Assembly (NCBI GenBank): GCA_026686845.1
Contig: JAIVEN010000003.1
Span: forward strand, 3,412,501 to 3,476,500
Direction of reading: 5' to 3'
DNA length: 64,000 nt
From: Adenanthera pavonina
Lineage: Eukaryota; Streptophyta; Magnoliopsida; Fabales; Fabaceae
Below the pieces are notes generated by a model. The model saw only the letters and a program-made list of their open reading frames with translations, was not told where the DNA came from and did no database searches. Positions 1 to 12,981 of this stretch are shown here, in pieces (positions within the stretch are counted from its first letter, which is position 1; each line of letters starts with the position of its first letter). Position numbers and translations under genes: made by a program.

Positions 1-181
1 ATAACATACTAAAAACTTTCTAATATATTAAAGCGATCAATTTGAAATTAAAAAAAAAAAAAAGCCATGGATATTATTAAAGAAACCACTTGAACTCTCT
101 TTCCTTCTTCATCTTCATTCATTCTCTCCACACACAGCCAACCCAACACCTCGAAATATTTCCAACCAATATCAACGAAAG
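1..181 (+). promoter_or_regulatory. Proximal 5' flank of CRK-A with a conserved leader stretch
   Basis: Only 181 bases lie before the start codon, so most of the promoter is outside the window. The pyrimidine-rich leader contains a 16-base run at 154-169 (aaatatttccaaccaa) that recurs at 22916-22931, at nearly the same distance from the CRK-B start codon. It is probably 5' UTR shared by descent. I see no certain TATA box here. Confidence 0.4.
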
Positions 182-3100
182 ATGGTTCAACGTCCTACTT
201 TCCTTCCCTTATTTACCTTCATATTCTACTCATGCTGCCTTCTTAACGGCGTCGTTTCGGACCCGCAGACCAATCTTGTGAGCCGCTTCTGCGACCCATA
301 CAACCCATTGCTCGTGTCCAACATCACCATGTTCGATGAAAACCTAAACGCTACGTTCCGAGACATTAGAGAGCAGATCAGTGGCCAAAACAAGTACTTC
401 GCCACGGCACAGCAAGCCAATGGAGGAAACCCCGCCGCCACTCTTTTGCAATGCAGAAACTACCTCTCCATCGCCGACTGTGTCGCTTGCTTCGACGTTG
501 CTGCCGTCCAAATCCACAGCTGCGCCGCCGGGTCCCCGGGTGCATTTGTCGTCTACGATGGGTGCTTTCTCAGGTACAACTGGCTAGTCCACCAAGTTTG
601 ATTTTTTTTTTTTTCCGCTTTCCATGAATAGTAGTTCAATAATTGAGCGCGACATTATTATATTCGTTTGGGCTTTATCCTGTGAGGTTACAGATAATTC
701 AACTTTCTGCTACTTTCCATGTAACACGACACCCAATTCAATTTTACAAACAGGAGTACAAAAATAATTATTTGACATTATTAATTAAAAATTAAAATGG
801 GTGGGAGTATATATCCCATATAACCCACCCCCACCCAAAGAAAAGAATGGTCTATGATTTATTCAATATTTAATATGCTATAGCTTGTAAAAGTTTCTTA
901 ACATAGCATAATTTATATATTTTTTTAGCCAAATGAATGTATAGGACAAAATCATCTAAGGTTGGTGGTAGTTCAAAATCCTTACTTTCTAATCTATATA
1001 CTTACACATACTCATCTCTCATCAATGTAAAGTTTATGAGCTTCCACCCCTGGTAAAGGCTCCAAGCATGTGACGCTCAATCTAGATTAATATTTCTTAT
1101 TTATGTCATTATAATTTTTAAGGTGATAGATATGATTGAATGCACACCAATGACTAGGGATCATGTACTAATAAGCATTTTGTACCATTAAGTGAATGAG
1201 AATTTTTTTTCTCCACTTCTCTAAAATGTTCTTCCTTATTCTTATCAAATTGTTCGCATTTCTATTACTTTTACAACAAATTAATATTAATCCTTGACTA
1301 ATTAGTATTCAAATAATTTTTTATTAATTTGAGAAAAACGCATGCAATGAATGAAGAGATTGAACTATTCAATTCTACTGTTAGGTTTATCGAGATCTAC
1401 AGAGGTTTTTTTTTTCCATTAAGATATTATGTTAGGAAAGAATTGGTTAGAACATTCTAGACTTGTGTTATTATCCATTATCATAGTCGAGACCTCAAGA
1501 AAAATCATGTATCGACAAGAGACGGTGAGAGTTGCATTGAGTTAGACTCATTATTCTGAGACTGAAAGGTAGATCAGAATACTTATTACCATAATCATGT
1601 TTTGATATAAAAAAAATATACTGTGTTATTGTTAATTAGACTCTTAATTAGGTAATTTTAATTTATAATAAACATTAATCAAAGTAATCGAAGGTGAAAT
1701 GTTCATCCTCTCATTAGCTTGATTTGGTGATAACACAATCCATACAGGACAGGATATGGAAAAATGATATATAGGGGATACTTTTTGGTGTGTTAATTAG
1801 GTATGATACCAGCAATTCTTTCTTTCTCGAGACGACGCCATCTATCAACAGTGTAAGGTGTGGGACTCAACCTGAAGGAGAAGCCACTGCATTCAACTCA
1901 ACTGCTCAACAAGTACTAATGAATCTCCAAACTGCAACACCCAGAATCACTGGTCGCTTTGCAGCCACAAAGGCACAAGTGTCTAATACTGGTCAAATTT
2001 TTAATGCCTTTGCTCAGTGTATTGAAACTATCTCACAGAATGAGTGCCTCAGTTGCTTGAATGCTGTATACAACAATCTGCAGACTTGTCTGCCCAATTC
2101 AGATGGTAGGGCTTATGCTAATGCGTGCTTCATGAGATACTCCAACACTTCCTTCTTTCCTGATAACCAGACCATTAATATAATCCCCACGCTCAAACAA
2201 GGTACACCCTTCTTCAAATCATTGGTATCACACCCGGCTTTAGATACATTTAGTAATTACCCTGGGATTACACAGATGCTGCTACATGACTGTTTGATGT
2301 GCACATGTGTAATTCTGAATCTCAGTTTATATATTTCAGGATGTATATGACAAATTTTAAAATGACTATTTATGATTTGAAGTGTTATGTGCACGAGTGC
2401 GATCGATGTTTTCATAGGAACTATAATACACGAGAATCATGACTCTTTTTGGATGTCACAGTGGTTCATATGGACATGGTGACTGGCTCATTTGAGAATG
2501 AGTTCTCTATTATCCTATCTTGCAGGTTCAAGCAAGAAGTGGGTCATTATTGGTATAGTTGCTGGAGGTGTAGCTTTTGTTTCCTTCCTCCTTACACTGT
2601 TTGCCTGGATTAGACGATCAAAAAGGAATGAAAGAGTTCCTAGAGGTAAACAACTTGAAATGTCTTCAACTATTATGTATATGTTTGTAATGATCTCATG
2701 TGATGCTTTGGTTTTCACATTTTTCCTCTACAAAAAAGAGTTATGAATACTTTCATCTCTATAATGAGAGGAAACCCTAACTGTTCTTTTTCAAAAAAAA
2801 AAATATAAAGAGACTTTGATTAATGTTTTCCTTAACAGTAACAGGAGACACAACTGGAGTAAGCATGTTGAAGGGTCCACTTAATTACAGTTATAGGGAT
2901 TTGAAGTTTGCAACCAAAAATTTCAGTGTAGAAAATAAACTTGGAGAAGGAGGATTTGGTGCCGTATATAAGGTGACTATATATTTTGATTTTCATTATA
3001 TATGTTGATCTAGATCATGTTCCAAAGCAAGGATATAGTTTGTAAAAGCTTAGATTTCAGAAAGAGGCAAAACTTTTGATCACACTTTCAAGGTTGAAAA

Positions 3101-4742
3101 TTTAATCATCATTAATAGGGCACTTTGAAGAATGGGAAAATAGTTGCAGTCAAGAAATTAACTTTACGTCAATCCAAGAAGGTAGAGGAAGAATTTGAGA
3201 GTGAAGTGAAGCTTATAAGTAATGTTCATCATCGGAATCTTATTCGGCTCCTTGGATGTTGCAGCAAAGGTGATGAGAGAATTCTTGTATATGAATTCAT
3301 GAAAAACACCAGTCTTGACAGATTCTTATTTGGTAAGCATTAACCATTATGATAAATAAACATATTTTCAACTCAACAATATATAATTGGCTTCGCTCAC
3401 AAAAATTCCTTCATATATCATAATTTTATTAAAGAACTGGATAAACCTATACAGACATATATGTGTGTGTGTGGGCGCATATATCTTTATATATTTCTTA
3501 CTAATACATTTTGAGAATCCCTTTAATGTTTTATCCTTCTTCTTTTCTTAATGCTTGAAAGTGTTTAAATTTGGAAAATAGGTAAAAGCAAAGGTTCTCT
3601 CAATTGGAAGCAACGATATGAAATAATTTTAGGAACAGCAAGGGGCTTAGCTTATCTACATGAGGAATTTCATGTCTGTATCATACATAGAGATATAAAG
3701 ACCAACAACATTCTCTTAGATGATGATCTACAACCTAGAATTGCTGATTTTGGCTTGGCAAGACTTTTACCAGAGGAAAAAACTCATCTTAGCACAAAAT
3801 TTGCAGGAACATTGTAAGTCCACGCAATTACAATTATGTAATTTTTAAACTTCTAGTGTAGTCTCATGGATGATCAAAGGTATTGATAAAATCTATCTAT
3901 AAGTGAGTGGAACACTCTTATTGCACAAATAGATAGTTTTGACCTTTTTTAGCCTCTATGCAAGCACAAATGGCACCAGAAAGAATTCATATCAATGTGG
4001 GACATGATGCAATTAATTTTTTACATTATGCTGTTTATATGTTTGTTTTAGATTTTGTTGATTCTACAATATGTGTTTTTGTCAATTTGAGCCATTGTTC
4101 TAATCATGTCATAAATATTATGTATTTTTCAGAGGATATACAGCACCAGAGTATGTAATTCATGGTCAATTATCAGAGAAGACCGATATCTATAGTTATG
4201 GTGTTGTAATCCTAGAAATCATTAGTGGTCAACGAAGCAATGATTTAAAGCTCGATGGTGATGCAGAAGGCGCATTCCTCCTTCAAAAGGTAAGAAAATT
4301 CCCCTGACTATTTAAAATGGAGTTTCTTTTCTCAAGAAAATTTAGATGCAGGAACTATTGGACTATTTTAACACCTCAGCTCAACTCTTTTTTGGAAAAA
4401 AGGTTTTTCTTTCTCTATGGAGAAATTAATAATAACTATTAAAAAATATTGCCTAACTTTTGCTTTGTCGTTTCTATGCTTCTTATTCCATTTCACTTTA
4501 ATCTCACTTGGTAGGCTTGGAAACTATACGAGAGAGGCATACACTTGGAGTTGGTGGACGATACATTAGATCCTAATGATTATGATACAGAAGAAGTGAA
4601 GAAAATCATAGAGATTGGTTTGCTTTGCACCCAAGCATCTGCTGAATTAAGGCCAACGATGTCTGAAGTACTTGTTTGGCTCCAAAACTGTGGCTTATTA
4701 GAGAATATGAGACCCACTATGCCTATCCTAATTGAAACTTAA
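182..4742 (+). CDS. CRK-A: cysteine-rich receptor-like Ser/Thr kinase, 8 exons, 623 aa
   Basis: Spliced from exons 182-573, 1801-2201, 2526-2645, 2845-2972, 3119-3332, 3582-3813, 4133-4289 and 4515-4742; every junction is GT-AG and the frame stays open. The start at 182 has A at -3 and G at +4 and gives a hydrophobic signal peptide (about 1-26). Two DUF26 domains follow, each with C-X8-C-X2-C: C91/C100/C103 and C204/C213/C216. One membrane helix (about 270-293) is followed by basic residues. The kinase shows GEGGFG (338-343), VAVK with Lys359, HRD with Asp456 and DFG with Asp474, so it is a complete RD kinase. Family knowledge: CRKs are plasma-membrane receptors in stress, redox and immune signalling; the ligand is not evident. 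The separate exons for the two DUF26 domains and the kinase wording resemble the CRK2/CRK3 clade (recalled, not searched). NIT (47) and NAT (56) are possible N-glycosylation sites. Confidence 0.93.
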
Positions 4743-5732
4743 CTAGGGGTCCGTGGGAGATAACTTTATCTCTATTGCTTCCTCTACATCGATCCATTGC
4801 TCTTGCCTTCACTTTTTTACTATGAGCAGGTTATTTGTATTTTGCAAGAATGTTCAGTCAAGGTGACTTCAAGTTTTGAAGTCAAAAATGAAAAAATTAA
4901 TAACATAGAAGGAGAAAACATATTCGTTTTATTCTTCAACATTTGTGTGTAATTGTACGTCAGTCCTACAAAGTATATGTGAAACAATGATTATAGTCAA
5001 CCTTTTCTGAGTAAACAACATTTCTTGTTTAAAGTTTGGTTAAATTACATATAATATTCTTTTATTGTTTTCATTAATTAAGTTAATTTTTCTGCATGAT
5101 ATAACTTTCAAATGAAATTAATTATGTCTTATTCACATTAAGAGTAAAACATAATTCTGTATTGCATTTGGCATGGAAAAAGGCAGACCCAGTTGATTTC
5201 ATCTCCTCCTTTAAGAAATTATTTTTTAAACTTAAGAGCAATCTTAATTGTTAACTGGGATTTACCATGGAGACCGTTTCTTTCTTATTCAACTCAAAGT
5301 CTCCCGTTTATACTAAAAACACTGGCCAATAATTGGTATCTTGGAACAAGAGGCTGGAAGAACCGAAGAAGAAAGGCAGACTTCATGGCGAACCCAGAAC
5401 AAAACTTTCTTTAGGGGATTTTTTTTAAAAGAAATAGATATATTTATATAAAATTTTTTATAATTTTAAGTTTTTCATTTTTGATAGATATTAGTATTGA
5501 TAATGATTTGAAACAATTTTATAATGACATAATGGGTAGTAGAAAGTGAATTATATGTATAATGATATAAAATTTAGAAATAATTCAGAAAGATAAAATA
5601 GTGAAAATATATTGGTAATATTTTTTTAATGATAAAAATACTAACAAAATATCTAGATCTTATATTTTACATGATTTTAAATTAAATGTTTTAAATAAAT
5701 AATTTAAGAAAGATTATGAAACCATTAGACAT

Positions 5733-5966
5733 ATGTCATGGAGAGAGGATGGGTTTTTTTTTTTCTCGATTGGAAATAGGCCGAAGCCCATATTACAAAA
5801 TCCTAACAGGGGCTTAACTGAGCCCCAAGTTCCCAACAAATCTTACCAGCCCGAGGCATCTACATCAGGTGGGGCATCCTCAATAAAACAGCTTATGACC
5901 CAAATTTACCTTTCAGATAAAGACCCAACTTTTGATACATTTGTTTTATTTATTTTTTTTCCCTAG
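5733..5966 (+). other. Short ORF (77 aa) conserved in the duplicated spacer
   Basis: Not recognised. The frame encodes a Pro/Ser-rich peptide containing EASTSGGASS and SDKDPTFDTF. The same frame is open in the paralogous spacer at 35447-35791, where most residues from PKP onward are kept and the one length difference in the shared part is an in-frame 3-base indel. The two copies diverge after DTFVL. There is no signal peptide or known motif. It could be the remnant of an exon from an older gene, a small peptide gene, or chance openness after a fairly recent duplication. I do not assign a function. Confidence 0.3.
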
Positions 5967-6023
5967 GGAATTGTTTTATTGATTTTGAAGAAGATAATGT
6001 CTTCTAGCATCTTCAAACAAGTA

Positions 6024-6301
6024 TTTCTTATAATTCAAAATATAAGTTATATTTGATTAATTGTATACAGACCAAGAAAGAAAGTTAAACTACTTAAACT
6101 TGTAAAAAACGTACATTATTTTTAAATGTTATTCTTAATAAAGACAATTTTCAAAATAATTTTCTCTCTCATAAGTTAATTAATTAAATATAAGCATAAA
6201 TTAGGAAAAAAATAATTAATGCTTTTGACTTTACTTAAATAGGATTTATATTTTGAACAAAAAAATTTTTTAAAATGACTTATATTTTAAATTAGAAGAA
6301 G
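6024..6301. mobile_element. Stowaway-like MITE, 278 bp
   Basis: The ends are inverted repeats: the left end reads tttcttataattcaaaatat and the reverse complement of the right end reads cttcttctaatttaaaatat. TA lies at 6022-6023 and again at 6302-6303. The paralogous spacer at about 35720 lacks this segment, which supports an insertion. It has no coding capacity. TA duplication and this end type fit Tc1/mariner-derived Stowaway MITEs. Confidence 0.7.
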
Positions 6302-6449
6302 TAAAGCTTATGAACGAAAAACTCATATGCTTCTTACAAGGAGTTTGTAAATCATTGCATTTGGTACATAGAAATAGAATATTTTTTTTTTAATTTGACA
6401 AGTCCGATGAGGAGCAAGGACTATTCTTTTTAAGAAAGGTGCAAGGCAG

Positions 6450-8340
6450 GCTTGTAAGTGTAGTTGGATTGCACAAGAGGGAGGGGTGAATTGGGCTTTT
6501 GAAATTTTTTTGCAAAATAAAATAAACAAATGTATCAGTGCAAGCACACAAAAAATAAAGCAATAACTCAAAACTTAAAAGAGTTAAGGAAGAAAGAATC
6601 AAACATAAGAGATTATCCTGATTCAGTCTTTCTATTTGATTTATATTCAATCATCAAGTCGCCACTTGAGCTAAGGAAGAAAGAATCAAATCGGGTTCTT
6701 GCAACATCACGGTACAAAACACAAGTTCTCTTACTAAAACTTGAAAAGCTTCTCTGTGCTCCCTTACAATAAGTGTTTAAAACAATTCTTTAGTGTTTGT
6801 CCATATTAAGCTTTCTACCCATAAAATGTAGAAAAGATTTCATAAGGTAATCTTTCTAAAAGAGTACATATGAAATAATGAATAGCCCTTTTTCACTCTA
6901 GAAAATGGTTAGATAAAGCTTTAAATATAAAAAATAATGATTCAGCAACAATTCAACTCAATAATAATTAATAATTTTATGAACCAACTTAAATGAGATC
7001 TTATATATAGATTTTCAATAAATCTAACCATTATAAATGAGAAATAGTCATTATGAGTTAGTAATAATGTTAACCTGCTGCATTTAATATGTTGTCAAAA
7101 GTTAGCCGACAAATCATGTAAATTAGTGTCACAAATCTCAACTAGCCGTTAGACACATTTCACAATATTAGAACAAGTTACTTAACAAATCTAAGGGAGT
7201 CAGTTGACTATCAAGCAAGCCATATTAAAAGAGAGAGAACTGTTTAAAGGGGTTTTCATGAAAACACCTAAGATTAGTCGATAAAGCCTAAGACTTAATT
7301 TACTAGAAAGGTTTTCTTTGAAGGTTAGAAGACAAATTTTCCTAGGATATTAGACTTTAGTTCACAAAGCTTTAAATACTCAACACTTGGTTTTCTAAAA
7401 AATTGGATTAGTCGACAATCACAAAGAGTTAGTCAACAAAGCTGCACCTCCAAAAAATGAGTTGCTTTCAAGTTGGTTAGGTTAGAAAACAAACCTCAAG
7501 GATTAGTCGACTATTGTGGCTTGACACATAGACAATCCTTTATGAAACTTAGCTTATTCCTTCTAACCTATTATCCTTAGTCCACTAATATCTTATCTAG
7601 GGGTAAGATTATCGATGAACACAAAATTAGTCGACAAACCTAAAGTTTTAGTACCTATTTGGTTCTCCTTTTTAAAAAAGAAAGCATAATTTTCAATCAT
7701 GGATTTCTAAGAAGATATGTTTGACTAAACATAAACTGCCTTTTTGAAAAATGAAAAGTAAGTTAAACTGTGGTTTTGGAAAATGAGGGGAAAAATTACT
7801 TTTTCTTTAACAAAACGTGAGTTTTGGAAAAAGAGAAATAAATTTACGCTATATTATATATCTAAAAATATTTTTAACCCTTATCATCCAAATAAATTTT
7901 TTGTCAAACTCACTCTTGTAAAAAAAATATTCAAATATAACAACTTACAACAACTTACTTTATCTAAACTTCATTTTTACAAATTTTATTTATCTAAACT
8001 TAATTTTACAAAACTAAAAACCAAATGGACCCTTAGTCTACTAACTTACTTTTTTTATCAAAAAAACTTTTTGAAAATCTTTGAACACTTACTCTAAGTC
8101 ACAGAAAACTCAATTTTAGAATAGTGATAAGATAAATTAAGTAAGATTAAAACACTTATTAGCACTTTATCCTATTAAACAACAAAATTACATCTAAGTC
8201 AAATTAAAACAAGTTGCGATGGGGTTCTCTTCACTTGGTCAACCTGTTTTCTTCATAATATATTCTCTTGATGCATTCTTCATAACTTTAGGTGTTTTGT
8301 AATTTGTCAAAATCTTCATTTATCTACCAAGACCTTCCAA
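6450..8340. mobile_element. Unclassified insertion into spacer block A
   Basis: Compared with the paralogous spacer (35880-35930), block A is interrupted after about 6450 and resumes at about 8340, so this 1.9 kb is extra. It opens with a purine-rich stretch (agagggaggggtgaattggg at about 6475-6494), a signature I associate with a common but poorly classified plant repeat. Its middle has scattered copies of TTAGTCGAC (7408, 7503, 7627) and close variants (7102, 7273, 7429). I found no transposase or reverse transcriptase frame. The exact ends are uncertain by about 20 bases because the junction is partly repeated. Confidence 0.5.
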
Positions 8341-9699
8341 CTATAGTTTTTTTTTTGCCACGGCCTTCCAAATTGTTTCATACAAACATAAACTGGTAAT
8401 TGAACCCCCACTCATCCTTTGTATAAAAAAAAAAGAAAAAAATCACTCATCAATCAATTATCTAAATATAAAAACAAAATCAATTTTCACTGTTTAAAGA
8501 ACTGTAGCGCGAGTCCACTACTAATCTGGTCTCCCTTTTTTTTTTATTTCTCATTTTCTTGGTGGGGCCACACCACATGTTCTCTTATACAATTTTTTTA
8601 CACTTTTTCTTTTTTATATCCCACATATCATATTAAGTGTGTCTTCATATTAAATTTTACATAGAATTGTTAGTATAATTAATTTTTTTTAAAAAGTAAT
8701 TTATACTTAGATATTTTTATGTTGCAAATGATTTTTAAAATTTTGAATGAAAAAAAATTTTGGATATATAAGTAAAAATTATGAATAAATAGTCCCTTTA
8801 AATGAATAAATAGTCCTTTAAGGAATTGTTGAGTCTGATTAATTAAAAAATTATTTATAAACATTTTTTGCAATTTTTTCTGATCAATTAAAAAATCTAT
8901 ATTAATCTCTCTGTTGAATTTTAAATTTCCCTCTTTTATTATTTGTAAAAAACTAAGTGAATATCCATTATTGTAAGAAAAAAAAATGTACTATCTATTC
9001 TTATATCCCACACGTCGTGGTTCTGGGGCGGGATTTTTCCCTCCACCAATTCTCTTCCTCTCAAAATTTGGGACAATACAATGGGCAAAAACTTACAATT
9101 GAATTCAAATATGAAAATTCAAAATTGCACATACCCGTTCCCTCTCACAAAAGCAAAAGTCATCCCTCCTCTCTCATCATCTCCTTTCTTTTCTTTTGCG
9201 GGAAGCCAACCACAAGGGAGAACCAAAAGAAGAAGGACGAACCAAAGGTAGAGCAGCAGCGGAAGAACGAGTAGAAGCACTACAGTTAGAAGCTGAAACT
9301 CTCTTCTCCTTGCACTGAATCCGAAAGCTTCTTTGGTAAGCATTCTGTAACCCTCATCCATTATTTTCATTCTTCTTTCCCATTTTTTACTTTTCATTTG
9401 CACATTTGTTACACGCTTATTCTTTGATTACACTCTTACCCTCTGTTTGGATGGGAGGAGAAATAAGGGGAAGAGAAAAATAGGAAGGAAAAGAGGGGAG
9501 AAATTGATTTTCACCTATTTGGATTGAAAAGAAAATGAGGGAGGAAGGAAAACTGGGAGGAAAAAAAAATAAGTCAGGCTTACGTACTTTTCCTCTCCAA
9601 TTTTCTCCCTCCAAATGGAGTTGAGAGGAAAATTTATTTTCTAAAATTGACCCTCACATTGCGTAACACAGACTCGATCATTTTCTTCCCTTCTCCACA

Positions 9700-10200
9700 A
9701 CGCTGCCCGTGTTCTCCTTGATGCCACTAACTCCATTCATCAGCATTGCTCCGTTTATCGGCGCTACTCCGTTCATTGGCATTGCTTTGTTCATTGGTGG
9801 CGTTTCTTCGTTTGATTGGTCTCTTCTCGCAGATCAAATTTCAAACGCTACTCCACTCCAAGGTGAGACGATTTTCTCATTTCCTTCTCTCTCCTTCAAT
9901 CTGTTTTCCTTTCCCACACTTCCTTTGTGGATTTCTGATCTCCTTGACATCTTTGTCTCCATTCATCAGCCTTGCTCTATTCATCGGCGTTGCTTCATTC
10001 ATTGGTGGGCGTTTCTCTATTTGATTGATCGGTCTCTACTCACAGATCAAATTTTGAACCCTACTGTACTCCAAGGTAAGACAATTTTCTCTTTTCCTCC
10101 TCTCTCCTTCGATTCACAATTTTTCAATCTTCAATTTATTCTTTGTTTTTCTTTCCCCCATTTCCTTTGTCAATTTCTGATTGGGGCTGTAATTTAGTAG
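9700..10200 (+). repeat. Two imperfect tandem copies of a leader-like segment, period about 230 bp
   Basis: The segment around 9735-9925 is repeated at about 9958-10185. Both contain ttcatc(a/g)gc-type runs, agatcaaattt, and ctccaaggt followed by a pyrimidine-rich tract. The two donor-like sites (aggtgaga at about 9861 and aggtaaga at about 10075) suggest a duplicated non-coding exon at the start of a transposon transcription unit. The open frames here are low-complexity readings of the repeat, so I do not call them proteins. Confidence 0.5.
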
Positions 10201-10323
10201 CAGTTCAGTTTCCTGTCCTGATAATAACTGTCAACATGACTCTGACACATGTTAATTATACGCCAGATTGATTACATAACTTGTTTTGTACGTTGTGTGT
10301 CTAGTAATATATACGAGTCCTTA

Positions 10324-10347
10324 TGTGTGTGTGTGTGTGTGTGTGTG
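10324..10347. repeat. (TG)n microsatellite
   Basis: Twelve TG dinucleotides in a row inside the Harbinger element. Confidence 0.95.
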
Positions 10348-10450
10348 ATGAGAAATTGAGAGAGAAGGTTATCAATTACATTAGATCCAGAGTCTGCACT
10401 GACCCACTCTCAACATTATAGCTGCTGCTTCAAGTTCCAATGACAGCCCC

Positions 10451-10486
10451 TTCATCTTCATCTTCATCTTCATCTTCATCTTCATC
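10451..10486. repeat. (TTCATC)n microsatellite
   Basis: Six hexamer units of TTCATC inside the Harbinger element, followed by a CT-rich run. Confidence 0.95.
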
Positions 10487-12284
10487 CTCCTCTCCTCTCT
10501 TCTACTAGGCATCTCAGTAAAATGCTTTATATGGCTTCAAAATTTTGGCCTTTCTAAGCTGCTGTCGTTTCTACTTTAATTAATATGTGTTTGTTACAAA
10601 AAGTCCAGATTTATTAAAATCGGTGCTAAAAATCTTCACCATATTAATAAAATTGATTGATTACTTTTCTATCTTACACTACATTGAATTGACTAAATTA
10701 TTATGATTATTATTATTATTATGTCACTAGAGAAGTTGCATGCATGCAACATATATATATATATAATGCATTGTAGAGTCTTCCACGAAAGAAAGCATCA
10801 TCTGGTGACATAACGTTTGATTAGAGGGCAAGACAAAAACAAACTGATAAAGACATATATATAAGGCTTTTGTTTATTCAGGTTTGGTTTTTTTTCTTTT
10901 TTTTTCATTTCTTTTAAATAACAAATGACCAACAGGTCAAGCTACTAGAGACTCAATATAAAAGTTATTATAGAATAACATTTGGTGTTGAATTATGTCA
11001 ACTACAAGAGTGAGGTTGGTTTTTGGTTAGCTTGTTTGACTATATTTTGTGAAGATAATAATAATATATAGAATAGGGTATATATTTTATTATAAAATTA
11101 CAAGTGTTTGGCAATAAGAAGTGCAAAAAAATAAAGTCTTCTACAAGTTTTGGTATACATTCCCCCCGAACTCCTCTGGTATGCCTGCATGTGATATTAC
11201 CACATTTGTTGAAGGTTGTTTGTTGTGATGTCTTATTAGGCTCTATGTCCAAGCCCAATTGATGCATGGTCTATCCATGAATTGGACTATCAATTGGGCT
11301 CATGTATGCAGCATTTGGTTTCCAAATTGTGTTTAAGGAAAATTCCATTTTTTCATGTTAGTTTATGGTATTTTTATTTTTTTTTTGGCCTGAATGGTAT
11401 TTTTAATGAGAAGATGCTTTTAGAGTTTTCTTATAAATATGGGTTGCTGAGCTACATTTTACATATTATAAGTATTTGGCAAAATTATATACATCATCAT
11501 AGAGTGTAAAATGAGAGCTTAGTTACTGTCAATTGTTGTTAGTATTTTGATATTTCAAATCATAATGTATAAAATACTACTATTATAAAATATAAAATAA
11601 TGGCCTCATAAAAAATTTATGGCCATTTAAAAAAATTAATGCAGGGGCAGAGGGGTTTCATATGGTTTTATAGGAGATTAGTGAATTTATTTTAAGGGAA
11701 GAGTAAATACAAGAGTCTATCCAAAATGGGTGGGTGACATTGAAAAGTGGAGCTTCAAGGGTTGGTTATTGATTCAGTGGCAAGTTGACATGGTTATGGG
11801 CCTCTGTAGCCTATGTTGCTGCTTGTCCTCTGCCACCAAGTGGTAGGCATTTCCAAGAGGGGGGAACCAACTTTGTACTAAGAACTTGAGTCTTCACCAT
11901 CCCAAACACTTTATTCAGAACCATAAAAAAATCATACAGGTCTCTTTCTCATTTCCATCAATTGTTTCTTGACTCTGCATGTACACTTCGGCTAGTATTT
12001 GTGTGTGTCCATGAGAGCATGTTATAACATCATAGCTGTGTACATGTAGAGTCAAGAGACATAAACCATATACTTTTTATTTATGTTTTCTTACATTATA
12101 ATTAGCTACTGCTTCTAATTGCTTAAGCGTTAGAAACATTTATGCCAAAATAGATATTCATCCTTTAGACCTCGAATCATTCTTGACTTTTTAGAGAGAG
12201 TTAGGTATGAAACCTCTCTCATGTGGCTTTATGAAAATAAAAAGATATTTTTATTTAGGATTATGTTAGGCCGGTGGATCTCAA

Positions 12285-12797
12285 TTGACCAGAAGTCAGT
12301 GGAAGATGAACAACCATATTAATGAAGAAGTGGCCAAGGATGTTGAAGGGGATATTTATGATTTTGAGTGCAAAGTTAAAGAGTTAATAAATTTTGGAGT
12401 GGCAAGTGAAGGACATAACTTGAACCATATGTTACAAGATTGGGAAAGGCATAGACGTATGTGTGTGGTGCAACTTATTTGCTTTATTGTACATGCAATT
12501 TATTTGTTGGGCGAGATGTCAAAACAAGTTAATAGGCCTATAATTGATGGAAAAATTGAAAGAGAGAGCATGAGGAAACAATTGATGAAACAGTTGCAAG
12601 AGACAAAAAAGTGCCGTGATGTTCTTTGCATGGGCCTACAAGCATTTCAAGTGTTATGTGTGAAACTCCGAAACACTGGTAGAGTTAAAGACTCTTGTCA
12701 TGTTACAGTTGAGGAACAAGTGGCTAAATTCCTCCACATATTAGGACATAATGTCAAAAATAGAACCCAACATCATTTCAAGTGTTTTTTCTTTTAA
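12285..12797 (+). pseudogene. PIF/Harbinger transposase, N-terminal remnant (170 aa)
   Basis: The C-terminal part of this frame contains VTVEEQVAKFLHILGHNVKN. That strongly recalls the conserved HARBI1-like segment after the helix-turn-helix region, where plant copies typically read VSVEEQVA-FL--L-HN--NR. The frame stops a few residues later, and the DDE nuclease portion that should follow is absent: only about 185 bases separate it from the next ORF. It is therefore a deletion derivative. A longer N-terminal region with CVVQLICFIVHAIYLL looks like an upstream extension. If transcribed, the product could not cut DNA. The family call rests on recalled motif similarity. Confidence 0.7.
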
Positions 12798-12981
12798 AAT
12801 TAAAAGGTAGTAGTTGTTTTATAGAAAGAAAGTCTCAAATGATACCTTTTCACATAATTTGGCTTATCAAATGAGAGTTTTCTATATAGTTTTAACGTGG
12901 TTGCATTTACCTTTTTTTATGACATTTTGCCTTGTATTATTACTATTTCAAATTGAGTATTTCCTTTATGTAGATTGAATA

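Larger units (their letters stand above)
4743..6450. repeat. Spacer block A, 3' flank of CRK-A
   Basis: This stretch follows the CRK-A stop codon. Its first 320 bases resemble the 3' flank of CRK-B (28136-28470). From about 4955 onward it matches 34745-35900 closely, including a run around 5160-5400 (matching about 34965-35215) and another around 5770-5945. It is a duplicated spacer rather than a transposon. Apart from the short conserved ORF at 5733-5966 and a MITE at 6024-6301, I see no gene. It appears to resume at about 8340-8449 after an insertion. Confidence 0.75.

Noticed and set aside
7783..8097. 104-aa Lys/Phe/Asn-rich frame
   Set aside because: Composition follows the AT-rich DNA, and it lies inside the unclassified insert.
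9709..10197. 162-aa frame rich in PFIG/IALFIGG repeats as a membrane protein
   Set aside because: The hydrophobic repeats are a reading of a duplicated pyrimidine-rich leader segment with donor-like sites; there are no conserved motifs.
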